Assembly: GCA_934457115.1 (NCBI GenBank)
Contig: CAKSHI010000011.1
Coordinates: 1 to 51,875 of the forward strand
DNA from: an uncultured Eubacteriales bacterium
GTDB taxonomy: Bacteria; Bacillota; Clostridia; Oscillospirales; Acutalibacteraceae
Length of the DNA: 51,875 nt
Reading direction: 5' to 3'
Part shown: positions 43,160-51,327 of the stretch, in pieces
How positions within the stretch are numbered: the stretch's first letter is position 1
Layout: each line of letters begins with the position of its first letter
The notes under the pieces: generated by a model
What the model was told of the DNA's origin: nothing
The model's input: only the letters and a program-made list of their open reading frames with translations
Databases searched by the model: none
Position numbers and translations under genes: made by a program

Positions 43160-43199
43160 ATTATCTATTAATGATAATATAAATTTTAAAGAGTGTCAA
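43160..43199 (-). promoter_or_regulatory. Promoter and candidate metalloregulator operator of the metal uptake operon
   Basis: Minus strand TTGACA (43199-43194), 17-bp spacer, TATCAT (43176-43171). ATTATC (43160-43165) and GATAAT (43173-43178) form an inverted repeat with a 7-bp gap that covers the -10, a good site for a Zur- or Mn-type repressor. Confidence 0.55.
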
Positions 43200-43244
43200 T
43201 TGCAAGTAAAGGAAGTCTTTATAATTTAAGTAAATAAAGAGAGA

Positions 43245-43272
43245 TTGTATTTAGATAAAAAAATGATATAAT
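43245..43272 (+). promoter_or_regulatory. Promoter of the CrtO-like gene
   Basis: TTGTAT (43245-43250), 16-bp spacer, TATAAT (43267-43272). Confidence 0.5.
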
Positions 43273-43303
43273 AGAAATATTAGTAAAGTGGGGGGGACGG
43301 TTA

Positions 43304-43825
43304 ATGTTTAGAGGTTTAGAATATGAACGTTTAATAATAATTAACATAATACTTTTGGCATTATGGACTCTTGTATGCTTTTTAGCATGTATTATAATAA
43401 AGGAGTCCTATTTTAACCCGGACAAACCAATGTATAAAATGAAAAAATGGGAAAAATCAGGTAAATGGTATGTAAAAAATTTGAAGATAAAGGCATGGAA
43501 AGACATTTTACCGCAGCATATAGGAAGAAACGGTTTTTCTAAAGAACATTTTACGGATTCGTCTATTGATTATATTGATAAATTTATAATGGAAACTTGT
43601 AGGGGTGAATGGGATCATTCTATGAATTGCCTATATGCGATTATCGCTATTTTAATAAATCCTTTTTGGATAGGGATACTTTTTGCATTTATTACGTTAT
43701 TAATAAACCTCCCTTTTATAGCAATACAAAGGTATAATAGGTTTCGTCTTTTAACCGTGAGAAAGAGAGTAAGTCGATTAAATCAAAGTAACGACGTTTT
43801 AAAGACGAGAATAGAAGAAGCTTAG
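43304..43825 (+). CDS. CrtO-like acyltransferase family membrane protein
   Basis: 173 residues with helices at about 10-32 and 105-135. KWEKSGKWYVKNLKIKAWKD, FIMETCRGEWDHSMN and NLPFIAIQRYNRFRL align by eye with staphylococcal CrtO, which acylates glycosyl-diaponeurosporenoate in staphyloxanthin synthesis. No carotenoid gene is in the window, and such homologues occur in non-pigmented Clostridia. An acyl transfer to another glycolipid is possible but unproven. It has its own promoter and is followed by rsmE. Confidence 0.7.
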   Translation: MFRGLEYERLIIINIILLALWTLVCFLACIIIKESYFNPDKPMYKMKKWEKSGKWYVKNLKIKAWKDILPQHIGRNGFSKEHFTDSSIDYIDKFIMETCRGEWDHSMNCLYAIIAILINPFWIGILFAFITLLINLPFIAIQRYNRFRLLTVRKRVSRLNQSNDVLKTRIEEA

Positions 43826-43839
43826 TTTTGGGAGGAATT

Positions 43840-44562
43840 ATGGCACGTTTTTTTGTGGATGAGATTTTAGGTGACAACTATATTTTAAAAGGCGATGATG
43901 CAAGTCATGCTATAAAATCTCTTAGAATGAAGGTGGATGAAGAGGTTACACTATGTTCTAAGGATGGCATGGAATATCTTTGTAAGATCGAGAAAATAGA
44001 AAATCAAGAGGCTTTGCTTAAGGTAGTGAGTAAGTCATTATCATTAAGTGAGCCTAAGACAAAGGTATGTTTGTATCAAGCAATGCCCAAGTCTGATAAG
44101 TTTGATTTAATAGTTCAAAAGGCTGTTGAATTGGGCGTTGACACTATTGTCCCTGTCATGACGTCAAGATGTATTTCAAGGCCGGATAATAAATCGCTAA
44201 ATAAGAAAATAGACCGTTTAAATAAAATATCTAAAGAAGCGGCAAAGCAATCTCGAAGAGGAAAAATACCAAAGGTCTTTGACATGATTAATTTAAACGA
44301 TATTAAGGATCATGTAAATAGGTTTGATAAGTTTATTGTTTTTTACGAAAATGGGGGAGAAAAGCTTAGAAACCTAGTAGATATAGATTCTAAAAACATA
44401 GCTATATTAGTAGGACCCGAAGGGGGATTTTCTAGGGAAGAGATTGAGTCCTTAAAGGAAATAGGAGTTGTCGTATCAACATTGGGTCCCAGAATATTAA
44501 GGACTGAAACGGCTCCTCTTATGGCCTTATCGATAATTATGGAACTTACGGGGAATATATAA
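43840..44562 (+). CDS. rsmE: 16S rRNA (uracil1498-N3)-methyltransferase
   Basis: About 240 residues of the SPOUT class. The N-terminal PUA-like part is MARFFVDE, then GDDASHAIKSLRMKV. The C-terminal knot has QAMPKSDKFDLIVQKAVELG, ILVGPEGGFSREEIE and LGPRILRTETAPL. ATG 43840 follows GGGAGGAATT; the TTG at 43828 overlaps that site. It ends at a hairpin terminator. Confidence 0.95.
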   Translation: MARFFVDEILGDNYILKGDDASHAIKSLRMKVDEEVTLCSKDGMEYLCKIEKIENQEALLKVVSKSLSLSEPKTKVCLYQAMPKSDKFDLIVQKAVELGVDTIVPVMTSRCISRPDNKSLNKKIDRLNKISKEAAKQSRRGKIPKVFDMINLNDIKDHVNRFDKFIVFYENGGEKLRNLVDIDSKNIAILVGPEGGFSREEIESLKEIGVVVSTLGPRILRTETAPLMALSIIMELTGNI

Positions 44563-44570
44563 ATTAATAG

Positions 44571-44606
44571 GCACCTGCATAACTTAATTATGCAGGTGCT
44601 GTTTTG
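44571..44606 (+). terminator. rsmE terminator
   Basis: A 12-bp perfect stem (44571-44582 with 44588-44599), loop CTTAA, then TGTTTTG. Confidence 0.8.
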
Positions 44607-44623
44607 TATGATATAAAAAATAA

Positions 44624-45814
44624 TTATTTGATATTTTGGATTATTTCCATAGCATACTTTTTCATGCTTTTAATGTCGTCATCATTTGGCATGAAGTTTA
44701 CTTTAATTCCATCCCCAATAAAGTTAAACTTTAATTGGCTAAGCCTGGACTTTATCATATCTACAGCTTCCCCGCTCCATCCATATGAGCCGAAAGCACC
44801 GGCGGGTTTTGATTTAGTGTTTATAGCGTCGATTGAGGATAAAATATTCCATACAACCTTAGGTGCATCCTTGTTAATAGTGCAGGAGCCTACCATAATA
44901 GCATCACAGTCTGATATTTTTTCAACTACCCTATAAATAGGGGTATCTACCATATCTAAGAGATTTACTTCTATATCGCTGTTTTTTGATATTTCATCAG
45001 CTGCTGCCTCTGCTAAAATTTTTGTGCATTTATAAGCGGATGCATAAAGTATAAGTATATTTTTATTAGAGGTATTTTTAGGTGAACTCCAAACAAGGTA
45101 ATCGTTCATTCTTTCCTTAATTTGCGATGTTAATATTGGGCCATGGCTTGGACATAAAAATTTTATGTCTAGATCTTTAATTTTTTCAAGACCCTTTAAG
45201 ACATAAGGTTTAAATGGAGAGAATATACCTTGATAATAATACTTAAACTCATTTAAGTATTTATCTTTATACTTAATATTTTCCTCAAACATTGTAGGTT
45301 CACAAAAATGGCAGCCTAAGAAATCACATGAAAATAGGACATTTTCTTCTTTAAACCATGTCATCATTGAATCAGGCCAATGAAGAAGCGGGGCTACTAT
45401 AAACTCTAATGTTTTATCGCCAATTGACAATGTTTCCTTATCTTTAACTATTTTGCATTTAAAGTCCATGTTCAAAATGTTTTTTAGATATTTTGACGCA
45501 GCAATAGTGCAGACTACTGTAATATTAGGATTTATATCCAGAAGTTTTTTAAGGCTTCCGGAATGGTCAAGTTCAGTATGGTTCATGATAATATATTCAA
45601 TGTCATTTAGGTCTACAAGAGAGCCTATATTATTGATGTATTCATCAAAATAATCATTGTGAACAGTTTCAACCAAAACATTTTTTGCTCCCGTTATTAA
45701 ATAAGAGTTATATGATGTCCCATATTTTGCCTCCATGACAATATCAAAAACTCTTAATGACGGGTTTATTACTCCTATGGAATATACATTTTCAGATACA
45801 CGTTCAATACTCAT
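44624..45814 (-). CDS. Flavodiiron protein (FprA, oxygen reductase)
   Basis: About 396 residues. The N-terminal metallo-beta-lactamase di-iron domain has NHTELDHSGSL, LHWPDSMM, SCDFLGCH and PSHGPIL. The C-terminal flavodoxin domain (ILILYASAYKCTKILAEAAA; GSCTINKDAPK; FGSYGWSGEAVD) binds FMN. It reduces O2, and in some species NO, to harmless products with electrons from rubredoxin, whose gene lies 14 bp upstream. ATG 45814 is better placed after AAAGGA than the TTG at 45820. Confidence 0.93.
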   Translation of the reverse strand: MSIERVSENVYSIGVINPSLRVFDIVMEAKYGTSYNSYLITGAKNVLVETVHNDYFDEYINNIGSLVDLNDIEYIIMNHTELDHSGSLKKLLDINPNITVVCTIAASKYLKNILNMDFKCKIVKDKETLSIGDKTLEFIVAPLLHWPDSMMTWFKEENVLFSCDFLGCHFCEPTMFEENIKYKDKYLNEFKYYYQGIFSPFKPYVLKGLEKIKDLDIKFLCPSHGPILTSQIKERMNDYLVWSSPKNTSNKNILILYASAYKCTKILAEAAADEISKNSDIEVNLLDMVDTPIYRVVEKISDCDAIMVGSCTINKDAPKVVWNILSSIDAINTKSKPAGAFGSYGWSGEAVDMIKSRLSQLKFNFIGDGIKVNFMPNDDDIKSMKKYAMEIIQNIK

Positions 45815-45828
45815 ATTCAATCATTCCT

Positions 45829-45990
45829 TTATTCTACTTCACTAAACATATCTTTTGTAACAAAACAAAGCGGGCATACCCAATCATCAGGGATGTCTTC
45901 AAATGCTGTTCCCGCGGGGATGCCGCCTTCAGGATCTCCTATTTCAGGGTCATAAACCCATCCGCAAACGTCACAAATATATTTTTTCAT
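45829..45990 (-). CDS. Rubredoxin
   Basis: A 53-residue electron carrier with one Fe(Cys)4 site: YICDVCGWVYDPEIGDPEGG, then WVCPLCFVTKDMF. The open frame runs further upstream, but ATG 45990 follows AAAGGAGAT and gives the exact rubredoxin length. It forms an operon with the flavodiiron protein gene and is probably its direct donor. Confidence 0.96.
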   Translation of the reverse strand: MKKYICDVCGWVYDPEIGDPEGGIPAGTAFEDIPDDWVCPLCFVTKDMFSEVE

Positions 45991-46125
45991 GAAAAAATCT
46001 CCTTTCAAGTATTTTGGATTACTATATAATAATATTATAAATTGGGTGAATTGTAAAATTGTAAAAACTAAAAATGTATGATAACATAAATACAAGATAT
46101 AAATAATATCTAAGGGGAAATGAGC

Positions 46126-46551
46126 ATGACAGTTGAAAAAATTAGCGATTCCATAAGGGAATATATAGACAAGAATGACTTTTTAAAAAAATTAATGGGT
46201 ATTAGTGAATATATAATTTATATCTATACTGTTTTATTTTTAATAAACAGCTTTATAAAATTAAGCGGGATGGTTCAATCTATACTTCATTATTCGTTTT
46301 ATGTGATTATAATATTGGCATTTGCATCGAAGAAGTATATAGGGCTTATAGTAGCGTTTTTAGGTTGTGCAGCTGCAAAGTTTGTAAGCTTTTTTAGATT
46401 ATTTTTTATTTCAAGTTTTCAAATTTTTTCTTGGGATGGTTTTATAGGAATGATATTTTTTATGCTTCTTGCTTGGGCAGCAGTTTGGATGTTTAAGGAG
46501 CAAACTACATCATCAAAAGAAAATGATAGACAGGGTGATTTGAAGGAGTAA
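46126..46551 (+). CDS. Small membrane protein, not recognised
   Basis: About 141 residues. A short amphipathic head (MTVEKISDSIREYIDKNDF) is followed by about four hydrophobic helices (roughly 27-50, 52-72, 73-95 and 100-122) and a charged tail (KEQTTSSKENDRQGDLKE). ATG 46126 lies 8 nt after AAGGGG; the ATG two codons earlier is too close. The last 4 bp before its neighbour make it nearly touch a convergent small gene. No known domain is apparent. Confidence 0.65.
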   Translation: MTVEKISDSIREYIDKNDFLKKLMGISEYIIYIYTVLFLINSFIKLSGMVQSILHYSFYVIIILAFASKKYIGLIVAFLGCAAAKFVSFFRLFFISSFQIFSWDGFIGMIFFMLLAWAAVWMFKEQTTSSKENDRQGDLKE

Positions 46552-46555
46552 AATC

Positions 46556-46768
46556 TTATCCTTTGAGGTTTTTTATTAATTCAGTTTCAAAATCTAAAAT
46601 ATGATTTTTAATATCATCGACTATTTGATAGTATGCAAATTCGATATTACTAAAATAATTTTTTGCGAATTTATACCCTGCTATGCTTGAAAATACAAAA
46701 ACCAAAAGTGACATAACAAATAAGGCTGCAGATTTCAAAAAAGCATGCATTTTATTTTTAGAAAACAT
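46556..46768 (-). CDS. Small single-pass membrane protein, not recognised
   Basis: 70 residues. A basic head (MFSKNKMHAFLKS) and one membrane helix (about 13-34, AALFVMSLLVFVFSSIAGY) precede an outer segment rich in acidic and aromatic residues (NIEFAYYQIVDDIKNHILDFE). GGGGTGAG lies before the ATG. It is convergent to the preceding gene with a 4-bp gap. The coding call rests on composition, the ribosome site and fit between neighbours. Confidence 0.5.
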   Translation of the reverse strand: MFSKNKMHAFLKSAALFVMSLLVFVFSSIAGYKFAKNYFSNIEFAYYQIVDDIKNHILDFETELIKNLKG

Positions 46769-46853
46769 ATACTCACCCCAAAGATAAACTTATTGTGTGA
46801 ATTTTTGGAATGAATATACAGTGATAATGTAAATGATATATGTTCAAAAATTA

Positions 46854-46883
46854 TCGACAAAACCCATTTGGATATATTATAAT
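46854..46883 (+). promoter_or_regulatory. Promoter of the cysteine desulfurase-thiI operon
   Basis: TCGACA (46854-46859), 18-bp spacer, TATAAT (46878-46883). ATCGACAAA over the -35 is the reverse complement of the TTTGTCGAT at 19103. Confidence 0.5.
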
Positions 46884-46919
46884 AAGACTATTAAGTAAAT
46901 ATTAAAGGGAAGAGATAAA

Positions 46920-48053
46920 TTGGAGGATATATATTTAGATAACAGTGCTACCACTGTGGTTTGTAAGGAAGCCTGCAATAAGATTTTAGAGATGTTGTCA
47001 AAAAACTATGGCAATCCTTCGTCTTTGCATACCAAGGGTATGGATGCCGAAAGAGAGTTGATAAGGGCTAAAAGGGTTATTGCAGATTTTATAAAGTGCA
47101 AGGAGAATGAAGTGTATTTTACTTCAGGCGGCACGGAAGCTAATAATATAGCTATTCTTGGAGCCTGCAGGCGAAGAAAGAAACTGGGTAATAAAATAGT
47201 AGCATCGGCCATCGAACATTCTTCGGTCATAGAACCTTTAAGGCAACTTGAAAAAGAGGGCTTTGAGGTTGTGTATATAAAACCGGACATTTACGGTCGA
47301 ATAGATGAGAAGGATATTGAAAAAGAGATAGACAGCAACACGATACTTGTAAGTTTAATGTATGTAAATAATGAAGTAGGGGCTGTAAATCCCGTTGATA
47401 AGGTTAAGAAAATAATTGCTAAGAAAAAATCGAAGGCAATTTTCCATATGGATGCAGTACAAGCATTTGGTAAACTTGATATCTCGGTTAAAAAGTTGGA
47501 TGTGGATTTAATGACGATAACAGCTCATAAAATACATGGTCCAAAGGGTGTTGGAGCTCTTTATATAAAAAAGGGAGTTTTGGTGTCACCTATTGTATAT
47601 GGTGGTGAACAAGAGAGCAAGATTCGTCCCGGGACGGAGTCAATAGCACTTATAGCGGGATTTTCTGAGGCAATTAAGGCATTATCACCTCTAAAGGAAA
47701 AATATAAGGAAATTGAAGATATAAGAAATGAATTAATATATCAACTTAAAATGATAGATGGAGTAAAAATTAATTCTAAAGAGGACGGATTTGCTTATAT
47801 TGTGAATTTCTCGGTTCCCGGTATTAGGTCTGAAACCATGCTCCATTACCTTGAGGATAAGGGAATCTATGTTTCAAGCGGGTCTGCTTGCTCTAAGGGT
47901 AAAAAAAGCCATGTGTTAAGTAATTTGGGCATTAGTGATGAGCTTGTGGATTCAGCATTAAGAGTGAGCTTTTCGAGATACAACACAAAGCAAGATGTAA
48001 TATCATTGGCAAAAGCAGTTGAAGAGGGAATAACTAAAATAAAAAGGAGATAG
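46920..48053 (+). CDS. Cysteine desulfurase (NifS/IscS family, ThiI partner)
   Basis: 377 residues and PLP-dependent. It starts IYLDNSATT; the PLP Lys is in TITAHKIHGPKGVGALYI, and the active-site Cys in SSGSACSKGKKSHVL. It removes sulfur from cysteine as a persulfide. Adjacency to thiI, 8 bp downstream, matches the Bacillus nifZ-thiI pair used for 4-thiouridine in tRNA. The start is a TTG after AAAGGGAAGAGAT. Confidence 0.93.
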   Translation: MEDIYLDNSATTVVCKEACNKILEMLSKNYGNPSSLHTKGMDAERELIRAKRVIADFIKCKENEVYFTSGGTEANNIAILGACRRRKKLGNKIVASAIEHSSVIEPLRQLEKEGFEVVYIKPDIYGRIDEKDIEKEIDSNTILVSLMYVNNEVGAVNPVDKVKKIIAKKKSKAIFHMDAVQAFGKLDISVKKLDVDLMTITAHKIHGPKGVGALYIKKGVLVSPIVYGGEQESKIRPGTESIALIAGFSEAIKALSPLKEKYKEIEDIRNELIYQLKMIDGVKINSKEDGFAYIVNFSVPGIRSETMLHYLEDKGIYVSSGSACSKGKKSHVLSNLGISDELVDSALRVSFSRYNTKQDVISLAKAVEEGITKIKRR

Positions 48054-48061
48054 AAGTTAAA

Positions 48062-49243
48062 TTGAGAGAAGTTATATTAGCTAAAGTAGGCGAGATAGTT
48101 TTAAAAGGCCTTAATAGAAGAATGTTTGAGGATGTCCTAATAAAGAATATTAAAAGGTCTATATATAAATTTGGAAAATTTAATATTTCAAGTGCGCAGT
48201 CAACAATCTATATAGAGCCTGAGAGTGAAGACATAGATTTAGATGAGGTTTTGGATGTCTTATTAAAAGTGTTTGGTATAGCATCTATTTCAAAGGCTTG
48301 TGTTGCGAGCAAGGATATGGAGGCTATAAAGAATTCAGCAGTAAATTATTTAGGTGAAACCCTTGAAAATATAAAAACATTTAAGGTGGAATCAAAAAGG
48401 GCGGATAAAAAATTCCCGCTTAAATCTCCACAAATATCAGCGGAACTTGGTGGACATCTTTTAGATAACTTTAAGAATTTATCAGTTGATGTACATAACC
48501 CCGATTTAATTGTTAACGTGGAAATAAGAGAGAAAAATGCATATATAAGAGGAGAAGCTCTTCATGCAGCGGGAGGAATACCGGTAGGTACCGGTGGAAA
48601 GGCAGCTATATTGATATCAGGTGGAATTGATAGTCCTGTTGCTGCTTGGATGATGGCCAAAAGAGGAGTAGAGCTTACGGCTATACACTTTGCAAGCCCT
48701 CCATATACAAGCCAAAGAGCTGAGGATAAAGTAGTGCAGCTTTTATCCAAAGTTTCTGAATATGCCGGAAGAATCAATATGGTAACCGTGCCGTTTACGA
48801 AAATCCAGGAAGTAATAAAGGATGAATGTCCCGAAGAGCTTTTTACAATAATCATGAGAAGAATTATGATGAGAATTTCAGAAAAACTTTCTGATAAATA
48901 TGGTTGTTTGGCACTCATTACAGGGGAAAGCTTAGGGCAGGTTGCAAGCCAAACCATTGGAGCGATAGCTTGCACCGATCATGTTGTTTCAATGCCGGTA
49001 TTTAGACCTCTTATAGGAATGGACAAGGACGAAATAGTTGCAATATCAAGAAAAATCGATACATTTGATATCTCGATAATGCCATATGAAGATTGTTGCA
49101 CTGTTTTTACACCCAAACATCCAAGGACAAAACCGGTTTTGGCGTTTGTTGAAAAAGCAGAGCAAAAGGTTAATTTTGACGAACTCATTGAAGAAGCAAT
49201 TGAAAATATTAAATTAACTAAGATTGGATATGGGGATAGATAA
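48062..49243 (+). CDS. thiI: tRNA 4-thiouridine synthetase ThiI
   Basis: 393 residues. An N-terminal ferredoxin-like and THUMP region (to about 165) binds tRNA. The PP-loop adenylation domain has LISGGIDSPVAAWMM near residue 185, then GESLGQVASQT and EDCCTVFTPKHPRTKP. It lacks the C-terminal rhodanese domain, as in Bacillus, so sulfur comes directly from the neighbouring desulfurase. The start is a TTG following AAGGAGATAG. Confidence 0.95.
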   Translation: MREVILAKVGEIVLKGLNRRMFEDVLIKNIKRSIYKFGKFNISSAQSTIYIEPESEDIDLDEVLDVLLKVFGIASISKACVASKDMEAIKNSAVNYLGETLENIKTFKVESKRADKKFPLKSPQISAELGGHLLDNFKNLSVDVHNPDLIVNVEIREKNAYIRGEALHAAGGIPVGTGGKAAILISGGIDSPVAAWMMAKRGVELTAIHFASPPYTSQRAEDKVVQLLSKVSEYAGRINMVTVPFTKIQEVIKDECPEELFTIIMRRIMMRISEKLSDKYGCLALITGESLGQVASQTIGAIACTDHVVSMPVFRPLIGMDKDEIVAISRKIDTFDISIMPYEDCCTVFTPKHPRTKPVLAFVEKAEQKVNFDELIEEAIENIKLTKIGYGDR

Positions 49244-49247
49244 AATT

Positions 49248-49697
49248 ATGAATGCGGAGATCTATTTTATAAAAGAGCAGATATTTATGGAGACTGAAGT
49301 CGAAAAAATGGTAAGAGATATTATAGGCATTCTAAAATATGCAAATACCAATGTTTTGTACAGAACCATAGTTGAGGGTACAAAGGAAAATCTTGAAGAG
49401 GCCTTCTTGGATACGATTAACAGTTCAGATAAAATAGATTTTATCATCATAATAGGTGGATTATATAACGATAGGAATTGTCTTGTAAAGTCATTTTTTA
49501 GAGATAAAAATATAATACTTGAATGGGACAAGCTTTCAAAAAATGCTCAATTTCTTTATACCCATGGTGCAACCATACCGGGTTTTTGCGTAGACTATTT
49601 AAACAGATCCGTAATATTACTGCCCAATTTGTTTAGCAATACTTTAGATATAGTTCAAGATTTTGTAGTTCCGTTTTTGATAAATAAAGAAAAATAG
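49248..49697 (+). CDS. Degenerate CinA/MoaB-like domain protein
   Basis: About 149 residues. It follows the layout of the CinA N-terminal (MoCF) domain by eye: VEGTKENLEEAFLDTINSSD, then FIIIIGGLYNDRNC where the family has a GGLGPT-type motif, then THGATIPGFCVDYLNRSVIL where CinA has an N-x-x-G-x-x-PGF segment, and LLPNLF. The catalytic and binding GGLGPT residues are replaced by GGLYND, so pterin or nucleotide binding may be lost. It starts 4 bp after thiI, probably translationally linked. Assignment is tentative. Confidence 0.55.
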   Translation: MNAEIYFIKEQIFMETEVEKMVRDIIGILKYANTNVLYRTIVEGTKENLEEAFLDTINSSDKIDFIIIIGGLYNDRNCLVKSFFRDKNIILEWDKLSKNAQFLYTHGATIPGFCVDYLNRSVILLPNLFSNTLDIVQDFVVPFLINKEK

Positions 49698-49708
49698 GAG
49701 GACTAAAT

Positions 49709-50653
49709 ATGATTGATTTTAAATCAGAGAAAAACAAAAAGGTTTTGATGATAAGTTTAATGGTATTTTTTTCTATAGTTTTTTTGGTAAGTAGCGCAAT
49801 ACTTATTAATGAGTTGGTTTTAAAGTCGGTTAAACAGGATCAAGTTACTCAAAAAATTCAAGGGGTATATGATAGCGGCATACAAGAAAAAGAGAGCATG
49901 GAGGATACATTTAAAAAGCTCCAAGAAATAAACCCTGATATAAAGGGGTGGATTTACATACCCAATACAACTGTAAATTATCCGGTCTTGGAACCGCAAA
50001 AGAATGATCCATCATTTTATCTTTATAGGGACTATGAAAAAAACTATACTAAATATGGAAGTATATTTGTTGATGCGAAGTGTGGGATTAAAGAAGACAC
50101 TAAAAATACTATAATACACGGGCATCACATGAGAGATGGAAAGATGTTTGCGGATATTTTAAAATATGGTGATATAGAATTTTACAAGACAAGTCCGGTT
50201 ATAACCTTTAATACGATTTATGGGCCAAGTGAGTGGAAGGTGATTTCTGTATTTAAAACAAATATAAATTCCTCACAAGGTGAAATATTTGACTATTTAA
50301 AGGTTAGTTTTGCAAATGATTCAAGTTTTCTCAATTATGTACATGATGTAAGACAAAGGTCGATTATTAATGCGCCTGTCGATACAAAAGAGGATGATCA
50401 ATTGCTTACATTATCCACATGTTCGGATGAAATGGAGCAATTTAGAACAGTAGTTGTGGCAAGAAAAGTAAGAAATGGGGAATCAAATAAAGTAGATGTA
50501 GAGAAATCCTGCTTGAATCCTGCTCCACTATATCCTGAGGCCTGGTATACTAAATATGGTGGAACAAGGCCTGAAGAAAAATCCTTTGAACAAGCCTTGA
50601 GCGATAATGAAATCTACTGGTATTCAAAGAGTGAGGATAGTCAACAAAATTAA
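49709..50653 (+). CDS. srtB: Class B sortase
   Basis: 314 residues. An N-terminal membrane anchor (about 13-36) is followed by the sortase fold. The catalytic set is His139 in IIHGHHM, Cys238 in TLSTCSDE and an Arg near 246 (FRTVVVARK). PDIKGWIYIPNTTVNYPVLE is typical of class B. The C-terminal extension after about 260 (Tyr- and Pro-rich) is longer than usual. AGGAGGACTAAAT precedes the ATG. No sortase substrate is encoded nearby. Confidence 0.9.
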   Translation: MIDFKSEKNKKVLMISLMVFFSIVFLVSSAILINELVLKSVKQDQVTQKIQGVYDSGIQEKESMEDTFKKLQEINPDIKGWIYIPNTTVNYPVLEPQKNDPSFYLYRDYEKNYTKYGSIFVDAKCGIKEDTKNTIIHGHHMRDGKMFADILKYGDIEFYKTSPVITFNTIYGPSEWKVISVFKTNINSSQGEIFDYLKVSFANDSSFLNYVHDVRQRSIINAPVDTKEDDQLLTLSTCSDEMEQFRTVVVARKVRNGESNKVDVEKSCLNPAPLYPEAWYTKYGGTRPEEKSFEQALSDNEIYWYSKSEDSQQN

Positions 50654-50744
50654 AAATAGGGAATGAGTATTTAAGAGTAAACGTGAGCAAAAAGGCAAAA
50701 ACGAGAGGTCATATAGAGGTAAATTAAAAAATTAGTAAAAAGTG

Positions 50745-50774
50745 TTGACTTTACTATATATGGTGTGCTATCAT
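50745..50774 (+). promoter_or_regulatory. rplM promoter region with inverted repeat
   Basis: TTGACT (50745-50750), 18-bp spacer, TATCAT (50769-50774). TATATATG (50755-50762) and CATATATA (50772-50779) form an 8-bp inverted repeat across the spacer and -10. The leader to rplM, about 100 nt, has weak hairpin potential (50799-50823) and may be an L13 leader. Confidence 0.5.
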
Positions 50775-50881
50775 ATATACTATGGCTTTATGGTAACACT
50801 ATAATATTTTATTATTAATATAGAAGTTATTTAAAATTAGCTAAAATCGTTTTTATTTATTTAAATCAGGAGGAATTTAAA

Positions 50882-51310
50882 ATGTCTACTTATATGCCAA
50901 AAGCAGGCCAAGTTGAACGCAAATGGTATGTTATTGATGCCAAGGGCAAGCCATTAGGAAGAGTGGCAGCTCAAGTTGCTGTTTTACTTCGTGGAAAACA
51001 TAAACCAACATTTGCACCACATGTAGATTGTGGAGACAATGTTGTAGTAATTAATTGTAAGGATGCAGTTCTTACAGGAAACAAATTAACTCAAAAACAT
51101 CATTATCATCATACAGGATATATAGGTCATCTAAAATCCGTAAGATATGATACTTTAATGGCAACCAAGCCTGAAAGAGCTATGGAATTAGCTGTTAAAG
51201 GAATGATCCCCGATACAACTATAGGCCGTAAAGCATTAACAAGGCTACACGCTTATGCAGGTGCAGAGCACAATCATCAGGCTCAACAACCTGAAACTTG
51301 GGAAAGATAA
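50882..51310 (+). CDS. rplM: 50S ribosomal protein L13
   Basis: 142 residues and an early 23S assembly protein. RKWYVIDAKGKPLGRVAAQV, LRGKHKPTFAPHVDCGDNVV, KHHYHHTGYIGHLK and ELAVKGMIP are the family signatures. AGGAGGAATTTAAA precedes the ATG. It forms an operon with rpsI. Confidence 0.97.
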   Translation: MSTYMPKAGQVERKWYVIDAKGKPLGRVAAQVAVLLRGKHKPTFAPHVDCGDNVVVINCKDAVLTGNKLTQKHHYHHTGYIGHLKSVRYDTLMATKPERAMELAVKGMIPDTTIGRKALTRLHAYAGAEHNHQAQQPETWER

Positions 51311-51327
51311 GAAAGGGGTAAATTCAA

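Noticed and set aside
44604..44936. 110-residue plus-strand frame at the 3' end of the flavodiiron gene
   Set aside because: It is the shadow of the flavodoxin domain on the other strand.
45757..46029. 90-residue plus-strand frame over rubredoxin
   Set aside because: It runs antisense to rubredoxin and the flavodiiron start and has no ribosome site or domain.
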